Source of the DNA: Clostridium swellfunianum
Lineage (GTDB): Bacteria > Bacillota > Clostridia > Clostridiales > Clostridiaceae
Length of the DNA stretch: 64,000 nt
Direction of reading: 5' to 3'
Assembly: GCF_023656515.1 (NCBI RefSeq)
Contig: NZ_JAMOFV010000006.1
Span: forward strand, 168,501 to 232,500
Position 1 is the first letter of the stretch. Each line of letters opens with the position of its first letter. Below the pieces are notes generated by a model, which was not told the DNA's origin, did no database searches, and worked only from the letters and a program-made list of their open reading frames with translations. A program made the position numbers and the translations under genes. This document shows positions 25,998-35,558 of the stretch, piece by piece.

Positions 25998-27185
25998 ATG
26001 GCTGATATTTTCGAAAAATGTTTTAACTATAATGATGCTAAAGAGGCGATAAAGGCTGGAATATATCCTTATTTTCACGCCCTTACTTCTGGGCAGGATA
26101 CAGAAGTTATAATCGGGGGAAAAAGAGTAATAATGCTTGGCTCCAATAACTATTTGGGACTAACCTCAGACCCAAGACTTAAGGAAGCAGCTATAAAAGC
26201 TGTAGAAAAATATGGCTCAGGCTGCTCAGGTTCAAGGTTTTTAAATGGAACGCTAGATTTACATATTGAGCTTGAAGAAAGATTGGCAGCTTTTGTTAAA
26301 AAGGAAGCTGCACTTGTTTTTAGTACTGGTTTTCAAACTAATTTAGGAATTATATCTGCAATAGCAGGAAGAAATGATTATATAATCGGAGATAAACAGA
26401 ATCACGCAAGTCTTGTTGATGCTTGCAGACTAAGTTTTGCAAAGTTTTTAAAGTTTAAGCACAATGACATGGAAGACTTGGAAAGGATTTTAAAGTCAAT
26501 ACCAGAGGATAAGGGAAGACTTATAGTAGTTGATGGGGTATTTAGTATGGAAGGAGATATTGCAAACCTTCCAGAAATAGTAAGACTAGCTAAACAGTAC
26601 GGAGCTAGAGTAATGGTTGACGATGCCCACGGATTAGGGGTTATGGGAGAGTACGGAAGAGGTACGGCAGAATACTTTGGACTTGAGGATGAGGTTGACA
26701 TAATAATGGGAACTTTCAGTAAGTCCTTAGCAAGTCTTGGCGGATATGTTGCTTCCAAGGAAGATGTAGTAGATTATATAAAACATCATTCAAGACCATT
26801 TATCTTCAGTGCTTCAATACCTCCAGCAAGTGCAGCAGCAGCTATGGCGGCTCTTGATATTTTACAAAAAGAACCAGAAAGAATTAAAAGACTTTGGGAT
26901 AATGCTAAGTTCATGAAGGAAAGCTTTGAGGCTATTGGACTACCAGTTGGAGAAACTAGAACTCCAATAGTTCCTATAATTGCAGGAGAGGATTTTAAGG
27001 CCTTTAAGCTAACTATGATGCTTCTTGAGGAAGGGGTATATGTAAATCCAGCAGTTGCACCTGCAGTAGAACCAGGCTGTGCACTACTTAGAACAAGCTA
27101 TACGCCAACACATACAAAAGAACAGCTTGAATTTGCATTAGGAGCTTTTGAGAAGGTATTTAAGGCTAGCGAGCAAACAGCTTAA
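25998..27185 (+). CDS. Alpha-oxoamine synthase, serine palmitoyltransferase-like
   Basis: 395 residues, fold-type I PLP enzyme of the alpha-oxoamine synthase family (KBL, BioF, HemA, SPT). The PLP lysine is K241 in [13 protein letters not shown], with Asp and His in [12 protein letters not shown]. The region [15 protein letters not shown], then GSNNYLGL and [15 protein letters not shown], matches serine-palmitoyltransferase-like proteins such as those of Bacteroides, not the GAVRTIAGT-type of glycine C-acetyltransferase. The reaction would be decarboxylative condensation of an amino acid with an acyl thioester. The ATG follows GGGAGAG. It is monocistronic, 113 bp ahead of an ABC exporter pair. 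The substrate is inferred by resemblance only. Confidence 0.8.
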   Translation: MADIFEKCFNYNDAKEAIKAGIYPYFHALTSGQDTEVIIGGKRVIMLGSNNYLGLTSDPRLKEAAIKAVEKYGSGCSGSRFLNGTLDLHIELEERLAAFVKKEAALVFSTGFQTNLGIISAIAGRNDYIIGDKQNHASLVDACRLSFAKFLKFKHNDMEDLERILKSIPEDKGRLIVVDGVFSMEGDIANLPEIVRLAKQYGARVMVDDAHGLGVMGEYGRGTAEYFGLEDEVDIIMGTFSKSLASLGGYVASKEDVVDYIKHHSRPFIFSASIPPASAAAAMAALDILQKEPERIKRLWDNAKFMKESFEAIGLPVGETRTPIVPIIAGEDFKAFKLTMMLLEEGVYVNPAVAPAVEPGCALLRTSYTPTHTKEQLEFALGAFEKVFKASEQTA

Positions 27186-27190
27186 TACAG

Positions 27191-27214
27191 GTCCGCTATA
27201 GGCGGACTTTTTTT
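27191..27214 (+). terminator. Intrinsic terminator after SPT-like gene
   Basis: GTCCGC-TATAG-GCGGAC is followed by seven T. Confidence 0.9.
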
Positions 27215-27297
27215 CGAGTTAAATTGAAAAGGTATACAAAAGGGGACATAAGGACTAATAGTACTTATGTAAAAAGATAATACTGGGGGGGATTAAT

Positions 27298-29049
27298 ATG
27301 AAAAAAATCAAAACATTATTTAGATATGCCTATAAATATCGCTTTAAGTACTTAATAGGCATTAGTTTTCTTATCCTTGTGGACATGCTTCAACTTATAC
27401 CGCCAAAACTTTTAGGCTATATAACAGATAACATATCGAGAGGAACAGCAACTAAAGACTTGCTTCTAAAGTACATAGCATACATAATTGCTATTGCTTT
27501 TCTTATGGCTATTGGCAGATACGTATGGAGAATGTATATAATAGGCACATCGAGAAGAATTGAATATGACATGAGAAACAATTATTTTAAACATCTTCAA
27601 ACGCTGTCTATTAATTTTTACAATAAAAATAAAACTGGAGACTTGATGGCTCTGGCTACTAATGATTTAAATGCTGTAAGAATGGCTTTAGGTCAGGGAG
27701 TTATGATGCTTACAGACTCCATAACTTTAACTATAACAACTATAATAATAATGATCTCAATTAATTTAAGACTTACACTGCTCTCGCTAATTCCACTTCC
27801 ATTTGTAACTCTAGTAGCACTAAAATTCGGAAAAAACATTCATAAAAGATTCCTAAAGGTTCAAAAGGCTTTTTCAAAGCTTACTGAAATGGTTCAAGAA
27901 AATTTCTCAGGCATACGAATTATCAAATCCTTCGTACAGGAACAGAAGGAATATGAAAAGTTTTTAGAAGAGAATGAAAACTATCTAGAAACCAATATGT
28001 CCTTAGTAAAGGTTATAGTTATATTTCATCCCGTTATAGAATTTATAGCTTCCTTAAGCTTTGTAATTTTCTTAGGGGTAGGAGGTATATTTGTTATCTA
28101 CGGCTATATTTCACTTGGAGATTTTATTGCCTTTAATATGTATTTAGGAAATTTAATATGGCCCATGATGGCTTTTGGATGGGTTATTAATAATATTCAA
28201 AGAGGTTTTGCTTCATTAGAGAGAATAGAAAAGGTTATGAATGAAAAGGCAGAAATAGTTGATAAGGCTGTTGAGGAAACAGACTCCATTAAAGGAGACA
28301 TAGTAGTAAACAATTTAACCTTTAGTTATCCAGGGACAGAAGTACCAGCTCTTAATAATATAAGTCTTTATATTAAAAGCGGAGATACCTTAGGTATTAT
28401 AGGTAGGACAGGAAGTAGCAAAAGCACCTTGGTAAATCTGCTTGTTAGGCTCTACAACGTAGAGGAAGGTAAAATAACCATTGGTGGAAAGGACATAAGT
28501 AAAATTCCACTAAAGGTTCTAAGAGAAAACATAGGCTTTGTTCCTCAAGATTCCTTCTTATTTTCATCTACAGTTGGAGAAAACATAAATCTTCCCTTTG
28601 AGAAACTTGATATGGACAAGGTAATTCAAGCTTCAAAGGATTCTGATATATATGAAAACATAATGGATTTCTCTGAGCAGTTTGATACTGTAGTAGGAGA
28701 AAGAGGTGTAACCTTATCAGGTGGACAAAAACAAAGAATATCTATTGCTAGAGCCCTTATAAAGAATCCTGAACTTCTTATATTAGATGATTGTTTGTCG
28801 GCAGTTGATGCTAAGACAGAGACAAAGATTCTTGAAAACTTGAAAAGAATCATGGAAGACAGGACCTCTATAATAATTTCTCATAGAATCTCAGCAGTTA
28901 AGGATTCGAATTTAATTGCAGTTTTTGATGAGGGAAGAATAATTGAGCTTGGCGCTCATAATGAGCTGTTAGCTAATAAAGGACTTTACTATGATATATA
29001 TGAAAAACAGCAGCTTGAGCAGAAAATACAAGAGCAGGGGGAGGTTTAG
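27298..29049 (+). CDS. ABC exporter half-transporter, degenerate-site subunit (YheI/BmrC-like)
   Basis: 583 residues: six-helix exporter domain (about 1-310) and nucleotide-binding domain. The Walker A motif reads G369-RTGSSKST with Ser at 374 where Gly is nearly invariant. Walker B is LLILDD with Asp498 in place of the catalytic Glu. Its own signature, LSGGQKQR, is canonical. This pattern fits the partner that contributes Walker motifs to the non-hydrolytic site of heterodimeric exporters such as BmrC/BmrD. The stop is 2 nt from the next ATG, whose ribosome binding site (GGGGGAGG) lies inside this gene, so the two are co-translated. The substrate, drug or lipid, is unknown. Confidence 0.88.
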   Translation: MKKIKTLFRYAYKYRFKYLIGISFLILVDMLQLIPPKLLGYITDNISRGTATKDLLLKYIAYIIAIAFLMAIGRYVWRMYIIGTSRRIEYDMRNNYFKHLQTLSINFYNKNKTGDLMALATNDLNAVRMALGQGVMMLTDSITLTITTIIIMISINLRLTLLSLIPLPFVTLVALKFGKNIHKRFLKVQKAFSKLTEMVQENFSGIRIIKSFVQEQKEYEKFLEENENYLETNMSLVKVIVIFHPVIEFIASLSFVIFLGVGGIFVIYGYISLGDFIAFNMYLGNLIWPMMAFGWVINNIQRGFASLERIEKVMNEKAEIVDKAVEETDSIKGDIVVNNLTFSYPGTEVPALNNISLYIKSGDTLGIIGRTGSSKSTLVNLLVRLYNVEEGKITIGGKDISKIPLKVLRENIGFVPQDSFLFSSTVGENINLPFEKLDMDKVIQASKDSDIYENIMDFSEQFDTVVGERGVTLSGGQKQRISIARALIKNPELLILDDCLSAVDAKTETKILENLKRIMEDRTSIIISHRISAVKDSNLIAVFDEGRIIELGAHNELLANKGLYYDIYEKQQLEQKIQEQGEV

Positions 29050-29051
29050 TT

Positions 29052-31085
29052 ATGGAAAAATACAACGAAGAGAGCTTAGCTAAATCCTATGACTCAAGAC
29101 TTATGAAAAGGCTCTTAATTTATGCAAAGCCGTTTAGAATGTATCTGATAGCAGTTATCTTGTTGATGCTTTTAGGTACAGGATTAGATTTATTAAGACC
29201 AATACTTATTAAAAATGCCATAGATAATAATATAAATGGTTACAAAAAGCCTTATACTATGCTTCAAGAGCCTGTTGCTAACAGCATTAAAATAGGAGAC
29301 AGCTATGTTGCTCAAGGAGAAAGGGCAGGAGGTAAGGCTGTTACTATGCTTTACTATGATAAAAAATACTTCATTGCCGATGGAAGAGTAAATGAACAAA
29401 AGCCCTATGCTATAAATGTTGATAAGCTTACTCAAGAGGGAAATACATATACAGTATATCCTTTAACTAGTGAAGAGTTAAAAGTGCTTAGAAGAGATGA
29501 TGTTGCAGGTGTTATAAAGACAGTGATTTATACTTTGTTAATATGCATTTCAGTATTCGCACTTGGATATGTATGGATGTATCTTCTTCAGGTAGCTGGT
29601 CAAAAAATAATTTACAATATTAGAAATGATCTGTTTAAGCATGTTGAAGGCTTGTCGCTTTCCTTCTTTGATAAGAATCCAGTAGGAAGGCTTGTAACAA
29701 GAGTAACTAACGATGTAGAAGCCTTAAATGAAATGTATACTGGCGTTTTGGTTTATGTATTTAAGGATATATTTATTATTGTGGGCATACTCATTGCAAT
29801 GTTTTCTCTAAATGTAAAGCTTGCTCTAGTTATACTAGCATCAGTCCCTTTTGTCTTAGCTGGTTCTATCATATTTAAGAAATATGATAGAGATGCTTAC
29901 AGAGATGTTAGAGCAAAGCTTGCTAAAATAAATTCTTCCCTTTCAGAAAATATATCCGGAGTAAAGACAGTTCAGATATATCATAAAGAAGAGAAAATGT
30001 TTAATGAGTTTGATGGAATAAATAAATCCTATTTCCAAGCTTCAATGAAACAGCTTACTATTTTTGCACTATTTAGGCCTTCAGTAGATCTGCTTTCAAC
30101 CTTAACTTTGGCGGGACTTTTATGGTTTGGTGGATTAAAGGTGTTGAATCAGGATATACCTGTGGGAATGCTTTTTGCCTTTGTAAGCTACTTAATGCAA
30201 TTCTTCCAGCCTATATTTGATTTGACTGAAAAGTATGATATACTTCAGTCTTCAATGGCTTCTGCGGAGAGAATATTTTTGCTTATGGATAATAAGGATA
30301 TGATAAAAAATATAGAAAATCCCGTTCATATTGAAAGACTTAAAGGTGAAATAGAATTTAAAAATGTTTGGTTTGCCTATAATGATGAGCAATGGGTTTT
30401 AAGAGATGTAAGTTTCAAAATCAGACCTGGAGAAAAGATAGCCTTTGTAGGGGCAACTGGAGCAGGAAAAACTTCTATAATAAGCTTAATAAGCAGGCTC
30501 TATGATATACAAAAGGGTGAAATACTGATAGATGGAATAAACATAAAGCAAATGGATCAGCAGGAGCTGAGAAAAAACTTGGCAACAGTTCTTCAAGATG
30601 TTTTCCTATTTACTGGTGATATTAAGAGCAATGTAAGATTAAATAATGGCAGCATAACTGATGAGGACATTATAAAAGCCTGTAAATATGTAAATGCAGA
30701 CAAGTTTATTGAGAAACTTCCTAATAAGTATGATGATGCTGTAAATGAAAGAGGAACTACATTCTCTCAAGGAGAAAGACAGCTTATAGCCTTTGCAAGA
30801 GCTATAGCATTCAATCCTCCAATTCTTGTTTTAGATGAGGCAACATCAAATATAGATACAGAAACAGAAAGTCTGATACAGGATGCATTAAATAAGATAA
30901 CTAAAGATAGAACTACTATAATAGTAGCTCATAGGCTATCAACCATAAAAAATGCAGATAAGATTATCGTACTTCACAAAGGAAAGGTTAGAGAGATAGG
31001 AAATCATGAAGAGCTGCTTGGAAAAGAAGGGCTTTACTATAATCTTTATAAACTGCAGTATAAAGAATTAGAAGGCACTAAGTAA
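29052..31085 (+). CDS. ABC exporter half-transporter, catalytic-site subunit (YheH/BmrD-like)
   Basis: 677 residues. Between the first two transmembrane helices lies an extracytoplasmic insert of about 95 residues (roughly 55-150), as in YheH/BmrD. The NBD has canonical Walker A GATGAGKTS (467-475) and Walker B LVLDEATSNID with the catalytic Glu, but its signature is altered to FSQGERQ. Combined with the upstream subunit this gives one intact ATP site (Walker A/B here, LSGGQ there) and one degenerate site. No other genes follow in the unit; a GATATC-rich palindrome lies 15 bp downstream. Confidence 0.9.
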   Translation: MEKYNEESLAKSYDSRLMKRLLIYAKPFRMYLIAVILLMLLGTGLDLLRPILIKNAIDNNINGYKKPYTMLQEPVANSIKIGDSYVAQGERAGGKAVTMLYYDKKYFIADGRVNEQKPYAINVDKLTQEGNTYTVYPLTSEELKVLRRDDVAGVIKTVIYTLLICISVFALGYVWMYLLQVAGQKIIYNIRNDLFKHVEGLSLSFFDKNPVGRLVTRVTNDVEALNEMYTGVLVYVFKDIFIIVGILIAMFSLNVKLALVILASVPFVLAGSIIFKKYDRDAYRDVRAKLAKINSSLSENISGVKTVQIYHKEEKMFNEFDGINKSYFQASMKQLTIFALFRPSVDLLSTLTLAGLLWFGGLKVLNQDIPVGMLFAFVSYLMQFFQPIFDLTEKYDILQSSMASAERIFLLMDNKDMIKNIENPVHIERLKGEIEFKNVWFAYNDEQWVLRDVSFKIRPGEKIAFVGATGAGKTSIISLISRLYDIQKGEILIDGINIKQMDQQELRKNLATVLQDVFLFTGDIKSNVRLNNGSITDEDIIKACKYVNADKFIEKLPNKYDDAVNERGTTFSQGERQLIAFARAIAFNPPILVLDEATSNIDTETESLIQDALNKITKDRTTIIVAHRLSTIKNADKIIVLHKGKVREIGNHEELLGKEGLYYNLYKLQYKELEGTK

Positions 31086-31100
31086 AAGCTTTCATCTAGA

Positions 31101-31134
31101 TAAGAAGATATCGTGATATCATGATATCTTCTTA
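31101..31134. repeat. Palindrome with GATATCATGATATC core, second copy
   Basis: TAAGAAGATATC and GATATCTTCTTA flank GTGATATCAT. The core 14-mer and the AAGAAGAT/ATCTTCTT ends are shared with the palindrome at 3194-3239. It follows the ABC exporter operon and may terminate it, although no T-run follows. Confidence 0.7.
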
Positions 31135-31212
31135 TGCAATCAGACTTTACTTATAATCCTCAATAATATAAACTATAGCGTAGAATAGATTCACAAAAGA
31201 TTGAGGTGACAT

Positions 31213-32100
31213 ATGAAGCATCTTTTTATTATTAATCCGGCAGCAGGTAAAGGAAAAAACCTTAAACTTATACCTATAATTGAAGAAATATTTAAAAATA
31301 AAGAGGACAAGTATTTTATTGAAATAACAAAATGTGCTGGTCATGCAACCGAAATAGCAAAAAGCTATAGTCAAAAGGGAGATTACAGAATATATTCTGT
31401 AGGAGGAGATGGAACTCTCAATGAGGTTTTAAACGGAATGGTGAACAGTTCTAGCTCTCTAGCAGTAATCCCATGCGGAACGGGTAATGATTTTATAAAG
31501 AGTATATATAATTTTTCAAAAAACTATAAAATTGAGGATTTACTCATGAAAATCATAAATGGAAAAGAAAAATTTATAGACTTATGCACTTTTAACTATA
31601 GATATTTTATTAATATCGCTTCTGTAGGCTTTGATGCAGAGGTTGCATACAATGCAATAAAAGTCAAAAAGTTTCCTTGTGTGGGAGGAATGCTGGCCTA
31701 CATTATTGGAATTATTATAACTGTATTTAAATATAACAGCTATAAGCTTAAAATTAACATTGACGAAAAGGTTTTAGAATTAGATGGACTTCTTGCGGCT
31801 ATCGCAAATGGTAGATATTATGGCGGAGGTATTTTTGTGGCGCCAAAAGCTAGAATAGATGATGGTCTTTTCAGCATTTGTGCTATAGAAAAAGTCAGCA
31901 GATTAAAAATACTTGCTCTTTTTCCGAAGGTTATAAAGGGAACTCACGAGGATATTAAAGAAGTTTCTTTTTACCAAGGCAGTAAAGTGAGAATAGAAAG
32001 CGACAAGCCTGTGGCTTTTAATATTGATGGAGAGATTACGAAGGGAAAGATAGCAGAATTTAAAATAATAAAAAACGGAATTAAAATTATTTATCCATAA
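31213..32100 (+). CDS. Diacylglycerol kinase-family lipid kinase (DagK/YegS)
   Basis: 295 residues, full length for the family. It has FIINPAAGKGKN at the N-terminus, the nucleotide-binding SVGGDGTLNEVLNGM, IPCGTGNDF, and a C-terminal beta-domain with GRYYGGGIFVAPKARIDDGLF and FNIDGE. It phosphorylates a lipid alcohol (diacylglycerol, undecaprenol or a related lipid) with ATP at the membrane. Which one cannot be read from sequence. The start ATG follows GAGGTGAC. It is monocistronic with a terminator just after the stop. Confidence 0.9.
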   Translation: MKHLFIINPAAGKGKNLKLIPIIEEIFKNKEDKYFIEITKCAGHATEIAKSYSQKGDYRIYSVGGDGTLNEVLNGMVNSSSSLAVIPCGTGNDFIKSIYNFSKNYKIEDLLMKIINGKEKFIDLCTFNYRYFINIASVGFDAEVAYNAIKVKKFPCVGGMLAYIIGIIITVFKYNSYKLKINIDEKVLELDGLLAAIANGRYYGGGIFVAPKARIDDGLFSICAIEKVSRLKILALFPKVIKGTHEDIKEVSFYQGSKVRIESDKPVAFNIDGEITKGKIAEFKIIKNGIKIIYP

Positions 32101-32103
32101 CAA

Positions 32104-32127
32104 AGAGCAGAAATTAATTCTGCTCTT
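32104..32127 (+). terminator. Intrinsic terminator after lipid kinase gene
   Basis: AGAGCAGAA and TTCTGCTCT arms; a weak T-rich tail follows. Confidence 0.7.
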
Positions 32128-32263
32128 ATATTTACAATTATTTGTCATAAAATGCATTAGACTTTTTATATAATTTAAAGTAAAATAATAATGCTGCTTA
32201 CGAGCAGATAAATAAAAATGTAGTATTTATATATAAGGATTATATAGTTGGGAGGTTAGGTGA

Positions 32264-32815
32264 TTGAGCTTTTATTCGCTTTTTTCAATAGCAATTGCAC
32301 TGTCCTTAGACGCTTTTGGTGTTGCAGTTTGCATAGGCTTAAATAACCAAGTAAGAAGGAATAATAAATATTTATTTGCATTATCATTTGGGTTTTTTCA
32401 GTTTTTATTTTCATTAATAGGAGCTTATGCAGGTTTTTTATTTAATACATATATAGCCAGTATGCCTGAAGTTGTTGGCGGCATTGTTATAGCTCTTGTA
32501 GGAGCTATGATGATAAAAGAAGGTTATGAAAACCAGGGTGAATGTCCTCTTATTAAGCCAAGCATGTATTTTGTTTTAGGTATGTCTGTAAGCATTGATG
32601 CAATGGTGGTTGGGTTTACAGCTTTTCACGATATTGCAAGTATGGCCGCTAGACTTAGTGATACCATATTCATAGGAGTTGTAACCTTGGTAATGTCTTT
32701 AGGAGCATTTTTCCTATCTAGATATTTAAAGAGAATTGATTATATAGGAAAATATGCGGATTACTTAGGGGGAGTAATACTTGTATTGTTTGGATTAAAA
32801 ATGATACTTCTATAA
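32264..32815 (+). CDS. MntP-family manganese efflux protein
   Basis: 183 residues with six hydrophobic helices in two repeats, each carrying the family's Asp motif: [12 protein letters not shown] in helix 1 and SIDAMVVGF in helix 4. MntP proteins export Mn2+ and are usually controlled by a yybP-ykoY riboswitch or MntR; the 160-bp upstream region shows neither clearly. The start is a TTG at good distance from GGGAGGTTAGG. Annotation as a sporulation-type YtaF relative is possible but the motifs fit MntP better. Confidence 0.82.
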   Translation: MSFYSLFSIAIALSLDAFGVAVCIGLNNQVRRNNKYLFALSFGFFQFLFSLIGAYAGFLFNTYIASMPEVVGGIVIALVGAMMIKEGYENQGECPLIKPSMYFVLGMSVSIDAMVVGFTAFHDIASMAARLSDTIFIGVVTLVMSLGAFFLSRYLKRIDYIGKYADYLGGVILVLFGLKMILL

Positions 32816-32835
32816 AGCATAAATACATATGTGAT

Positions 32836-32868
32836 AAAAGTTAGGTATAACAGCCTAACTTTTATTTT
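32836..32868 (+). terminator. Intrinsic terminator after mntP-like gene
   Basis: AAAAGTTAGG and CCTAACTTTT arms are followed by ATTTTTA. Confidence 0.8.
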
Positions 32869-32936
32869 TAGTTTATATTTATAGTTTTTATGGCAATGCT
32901 ATATTATATACTCTTTTAGCAAAGGAGTGAGATATT

Positions 32937-34229
32937 TTGCTTGGAGAAATTTTTATTTTAGTGATACTTATAGGAATTAATGCTTTTTTTGCTGCTGCAG
33001 AAATAAGTATTATTTCTTTAAGAGAAATAACTTTAGAGAAAAAGGCTAATGAAGGTGATAAGAAAGCAGAGCAGCTATTGAACATTATTAAAGAACCAAG
33101 TAAGTTTTTATCCACAATACAAGTAGGAGTAACACTAGCAAGTTTTTTTACATCAGCCTCAGCTGCAGTTGGCTTATCAAAAGTATTGGAAGATTCCCTA
33201 CGAGTTTCAAGTATTAGCTTTTTAGTTAAATTTGCTCATACCATATCTTTTGTTTTTATTACTATATTTATATCTTTTTTATCCTTGCTTTTCGGAGAAC
33301 TAATACCCAAAAGGCTTGCTCTTAGAAGGTCAGAAAAAATTGCCTCAATGGCAGTTGGAGTAATTAGAGTTATAGATAGGATAGCTATGCCTTTAGTATG
33401 GGCTTTAACGAAAGCAACAAATTTTTTTGTAAACCTAATTTATGGCTCTGAAAGTGAACATGAAGATCAAATCACTGAAGAAGAAATTAGAATGATGATT
33501 AATGTTGGTGAAGAGCGAGGGATATTTAGAAAAACTGAAACGGATATGATAAACAGTATATTCCAATTTGATGATACTACTGTAAGCGATGTTATGACAC
33601 CAAGACCTGATATGGTAATGCTTTCACTTGATAGTGGTTTTGAGGAAACTTTAAAGGTGATTATAGATGAGAAGTATTCCAGAATACCGGTATATGAAGA
33701 TAACATCGACAATGTAGCTGGTGTTTTATATACAAAAGATATAATAGATTATATGGCTTTTAACAGTGAACAGGAGGAATTTAAACTTTCTGATTTTATT
33801 AAGGAACCTTATTTTGTTACTGAATATATGAAAATAGATATGCTGCTTAAGGAAATGCAAAAGAGGAGTACACATATAGGAATAGTTATTGACGAATATG
33901 GCACTACAGCTGGACTTATAACTATAGAAGATATGCTGGAAGAGATAGTAGGCAACATTTATGACGAGTATGATGAGATGGAAGAGGAAATAGCAATAAA
34001 GGGAGAGAACGAATTTGAAATAGATGGTGGAATTAATATGACAGAACTTAATGATCTGCTAGATACAAATTATTCTGAAAACTATGATACCGTAAGCGGA
34101 CTTCTGCTTGATTCTTTTGGCAGATTTCCTAAAAAAGGTGAGAGTATTCTAATTGAGGATAATGTATTTACGGTTTTAGAAGTTGAAAACAGAAGGATTA
34201 AAAAAATACTTGTAAAAAAGAATAGCTAG
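32937..34229 (+). CDS. CNNM/CorC (HlyC) family membrane protein with CBS pair
   Basis: 430 residues: DUF21/CNNM transmembrane domain (about 1-200, three to four helices, including FSFLSLLFGELIPKRLAL-like sequence LLFGELIPKRLALRRSEK), a tandem CBS domain (about 210-335, VMTPRPDMVMLSLD, SRIPVYEDNIDNVAGVLYTKD, GIVIDEYGTTAGLITIEDMLEEIVGNI) and a C-terminal CorC_HlyC domain (about 345-430). Members are linked to Mg2+ or Co2+ export; 'hemolysin' is a legacy name. The TTG start lies 8 nt after AAAGGAG. It shares a stretch with mntP-like transport genes but is separately terminated upstream. Confidence 0.9.
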   Translation: MLGEIFILVILIGINAFFAAAEISIISLREITLEKKANEGDKKAEQLLNIIKEPSKFLSTIQVGVTLASFFTSASAAVGLSKVLEDSLRVSSISFLVKFAHTISFVFITIFISFLSLLFGELIPKRLALRRSEKIASMAVGVIRVIDRIAMPLVWALTKATNFFVNLIYGSESEHEDQITEEEIRMMINVGEERGIFRKTETDMINSIFQFDDTTVSDVMTPRPDMVMLSLDSGFEETLKVIIDEKYSRIPVYEDNIDNVAGVLYTKDIIDYMAFNSEQEEFKLSDFIKEPYFVTEYMKIDMLLKEMQKRSTHIGIVIDEYGTTAGLITIEDMLEEIVGNIYDEYDEMEEEIAIKGENEFEIDGGINMTELNDLLDTNYSENYDTVSGLLLDSFGRFPKKGESILIEDNVFTVLEVENRRIKKILVKKNS

Positions 34230-34304
34230 GTAAAGATATAAAATGCTTAGAGATTTATAAAGAATGTGTTATAATGTTACCATAATTGTTTGTGTGGTGA
34301 TATG

Positions 34305-34718
34305 ATGGAACTTGAAGCTTATCTTAAAAAATGTAACATTAAAGTAACAAAAGGAAGATTAAATATACTAGAAATACTTTTAAACAGTGAAGATGCGGTA
34401 AGTGTTGATTATATATATGAACAATGCAAAAGCAGGGGCTTATCTATAGATTTGTCCACAGTTTATAGAACTATGGAGATTCTAGAGAGCAAAGGTATTA
34501 TAGATAAATTTAATCTTGGAGAAGGTAAGTTTAATTATAGAATCAAAAAGGAAGTTCATAAGCATACTTTAGAGTGCAGTTTATGCCATAAAGAGGTGGA
34601 GATAGACTGTCCTATGGTACAGATAGAGCAGATAATAAAAAATAGAACTGGCTTTACTCTTATGGAACATGATTTGAAGATTAAAGGTATTTGTGAGGAT
34701 TGCAAAAAACATAAATAA
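34305..34718 (+). CDS. Fur-family metalloregulator (probable Zur)
   Basis: 138 residues with a winged helix (VDYIYEQCKSRGLSIDLSTVYRTMEILESKGII) and the Fur C-terminal domain. It carries HKHTLECSLCHKEVEIDCP and a C-x-x-C near the end (ICEDCKK), the structural zinc pair. Fur, Zur and PerR cannot be separated by motif alone. The convergent zinc-type ABC genes next door, with a palindrome at their promoter, favour Zur. Two adjacent ATGs (34302, 34305) follow GGTGAT; the second gives better spacing. Confidence 0.85.
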   Translation: MELEAYLKKCNIKVTKGRLNILEILLNSEDAVSVDYIYEQCKSRGLSIDLSTVYRTMEILESKGIIDKFNLGEGKFNYRIKKEVHKHTLECSLCHKEVEIDCPMVQIEQIIKNRTGFTLMEHDLKIKGICEDCKKHK

Positions 34719-34756
34719 AGAAATGGGTTGGCATGTTAAATACCAACCCATTTCTT
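34718..34756. terminator. Bidirectional terminator between fur-family gene and znuB-like gene
   Basis: AAGAAATGGGTTGG and CCAACCCATTTCTT arms flank an 11-nt loop. Confidence 0.85.
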
Positions 34757-35558
34757 ATTTTAATAAAGATGATTTGCTTCCCTTAAAAACTAAGACCAAT
34801 ATAAGAACGACTACAGACACAAGAGCAATAGTACCTCCAGGTGCACTGTTTATATAATAGGAAGAAACAAGTCCTGTAATAATGTCAATTAATCCAAACA
34901 AAATAGAAAACATCAAGGTCTTCTTAAAACCTAAATTAAGCTGGAGAGCAGTTGCAACAGGGATAACAATCATAGAGGATATAACCAGTATTCCCATTAT
35001 TCTTATAGAAACGGCTATGGTTGCTCCAACTAGGAGTGTAAATAAATAATTTATGAGCTTAACATTTATTCCTGAGGTGTAAGCTCCTTCTTCATCAAAA
35101 GTTATATATACAAGTTTGTTATATAAAAATAACAAGACAACTATTGAAATTATACTCAATATAGCTATTATATATAAGTCTTTCCTAGTCACTGTTAGTA
35201 TACTTCCAAACAAATATGTATTCACATTTGCTGTTGATTTTCCTGTGCTGATTAAAATGATAGCAAGGCCTACGCTAAATGTAAGTATAATTGACATAAC
35301 AAGCTCAGCGTATTTTTTATAATAGTTTCTCAAAAATTCGATTAAAAGCCCGCAAATTGAAGTGAATATAAATGCGCTCAGAAGCGGGTTAAAACCAAAA
35401 ATTAGTCCAACAGCGATTCCTGCCAAGGACGAGTGAGACAGGGTGTCACCCATCATGGAATATCTCCTAAGCACAAGAAAAACTCCAACGGTTGGGCATA
35501 GTATGGAAATCAAAATGCCTGCTATTAAAGCATTTTGCATAAAGCTGTACTCTAACAT
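34755..35558 (-). CDS. Metal ABC transporter permease (ZnuB-like)
   Basis: 267 residues, about eight transmembrane helices, ABC-3 family of zinc/manganese permeases. Typical stretches are GVFLVLRRYSMMGDTLSHSSLAGIAVG near the N-terminus and IRIMGILVISSMIVIPVATALQL. It forms the membrane channel of a zinc or manganese importer with the adjoining ATPase. The ATG giving MLEYSF follows GGAGG and overlaps the stop of the ATPase gene by 7 nt, indicating translational coupling. An ATG four codons upstream includes the ribosome binding site and is rejected. No substrate-binding protein gene is adjacent. Confidence 0.88.
   Translation of the reverse strand: MLEYSFMQNALIAGILISILCPTVGVFLVLRRYSMMGDTLSHSSLAGIAVGLIFGFNPLLSAFIFTSICGLLIEFLRNYYKKYAELVMSIILTFSVGLAIILISTGKSTANVNTYLFGSILTVTRKDLYIIAILSIISIVVLLFLYNKLVYITFDEEGAYTSGINVKLINYLFTLLVGATIAVSIRIMGILVISSMIVIPVATALQLNLGFKKTLMFSILFGLIDIITGLVSSYYINSAPGGTIALVSVVVLILVLVFKGSKSSLLK

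Noticed and set aside
26402..26758. 118-codon minus-strand frame opposite the SPT-like gene
   Set aside because: Proline/serine-rich antisense shadow; the plus-strand frame has full PLP-enzyme motifs.
27190..27214. Short GC-rich inverted repeat considered as an IS end
   Set aside because: Six-base stem followed by seven T is an ordinary intrinsic terminator; no transposase or direct repeats nearby.
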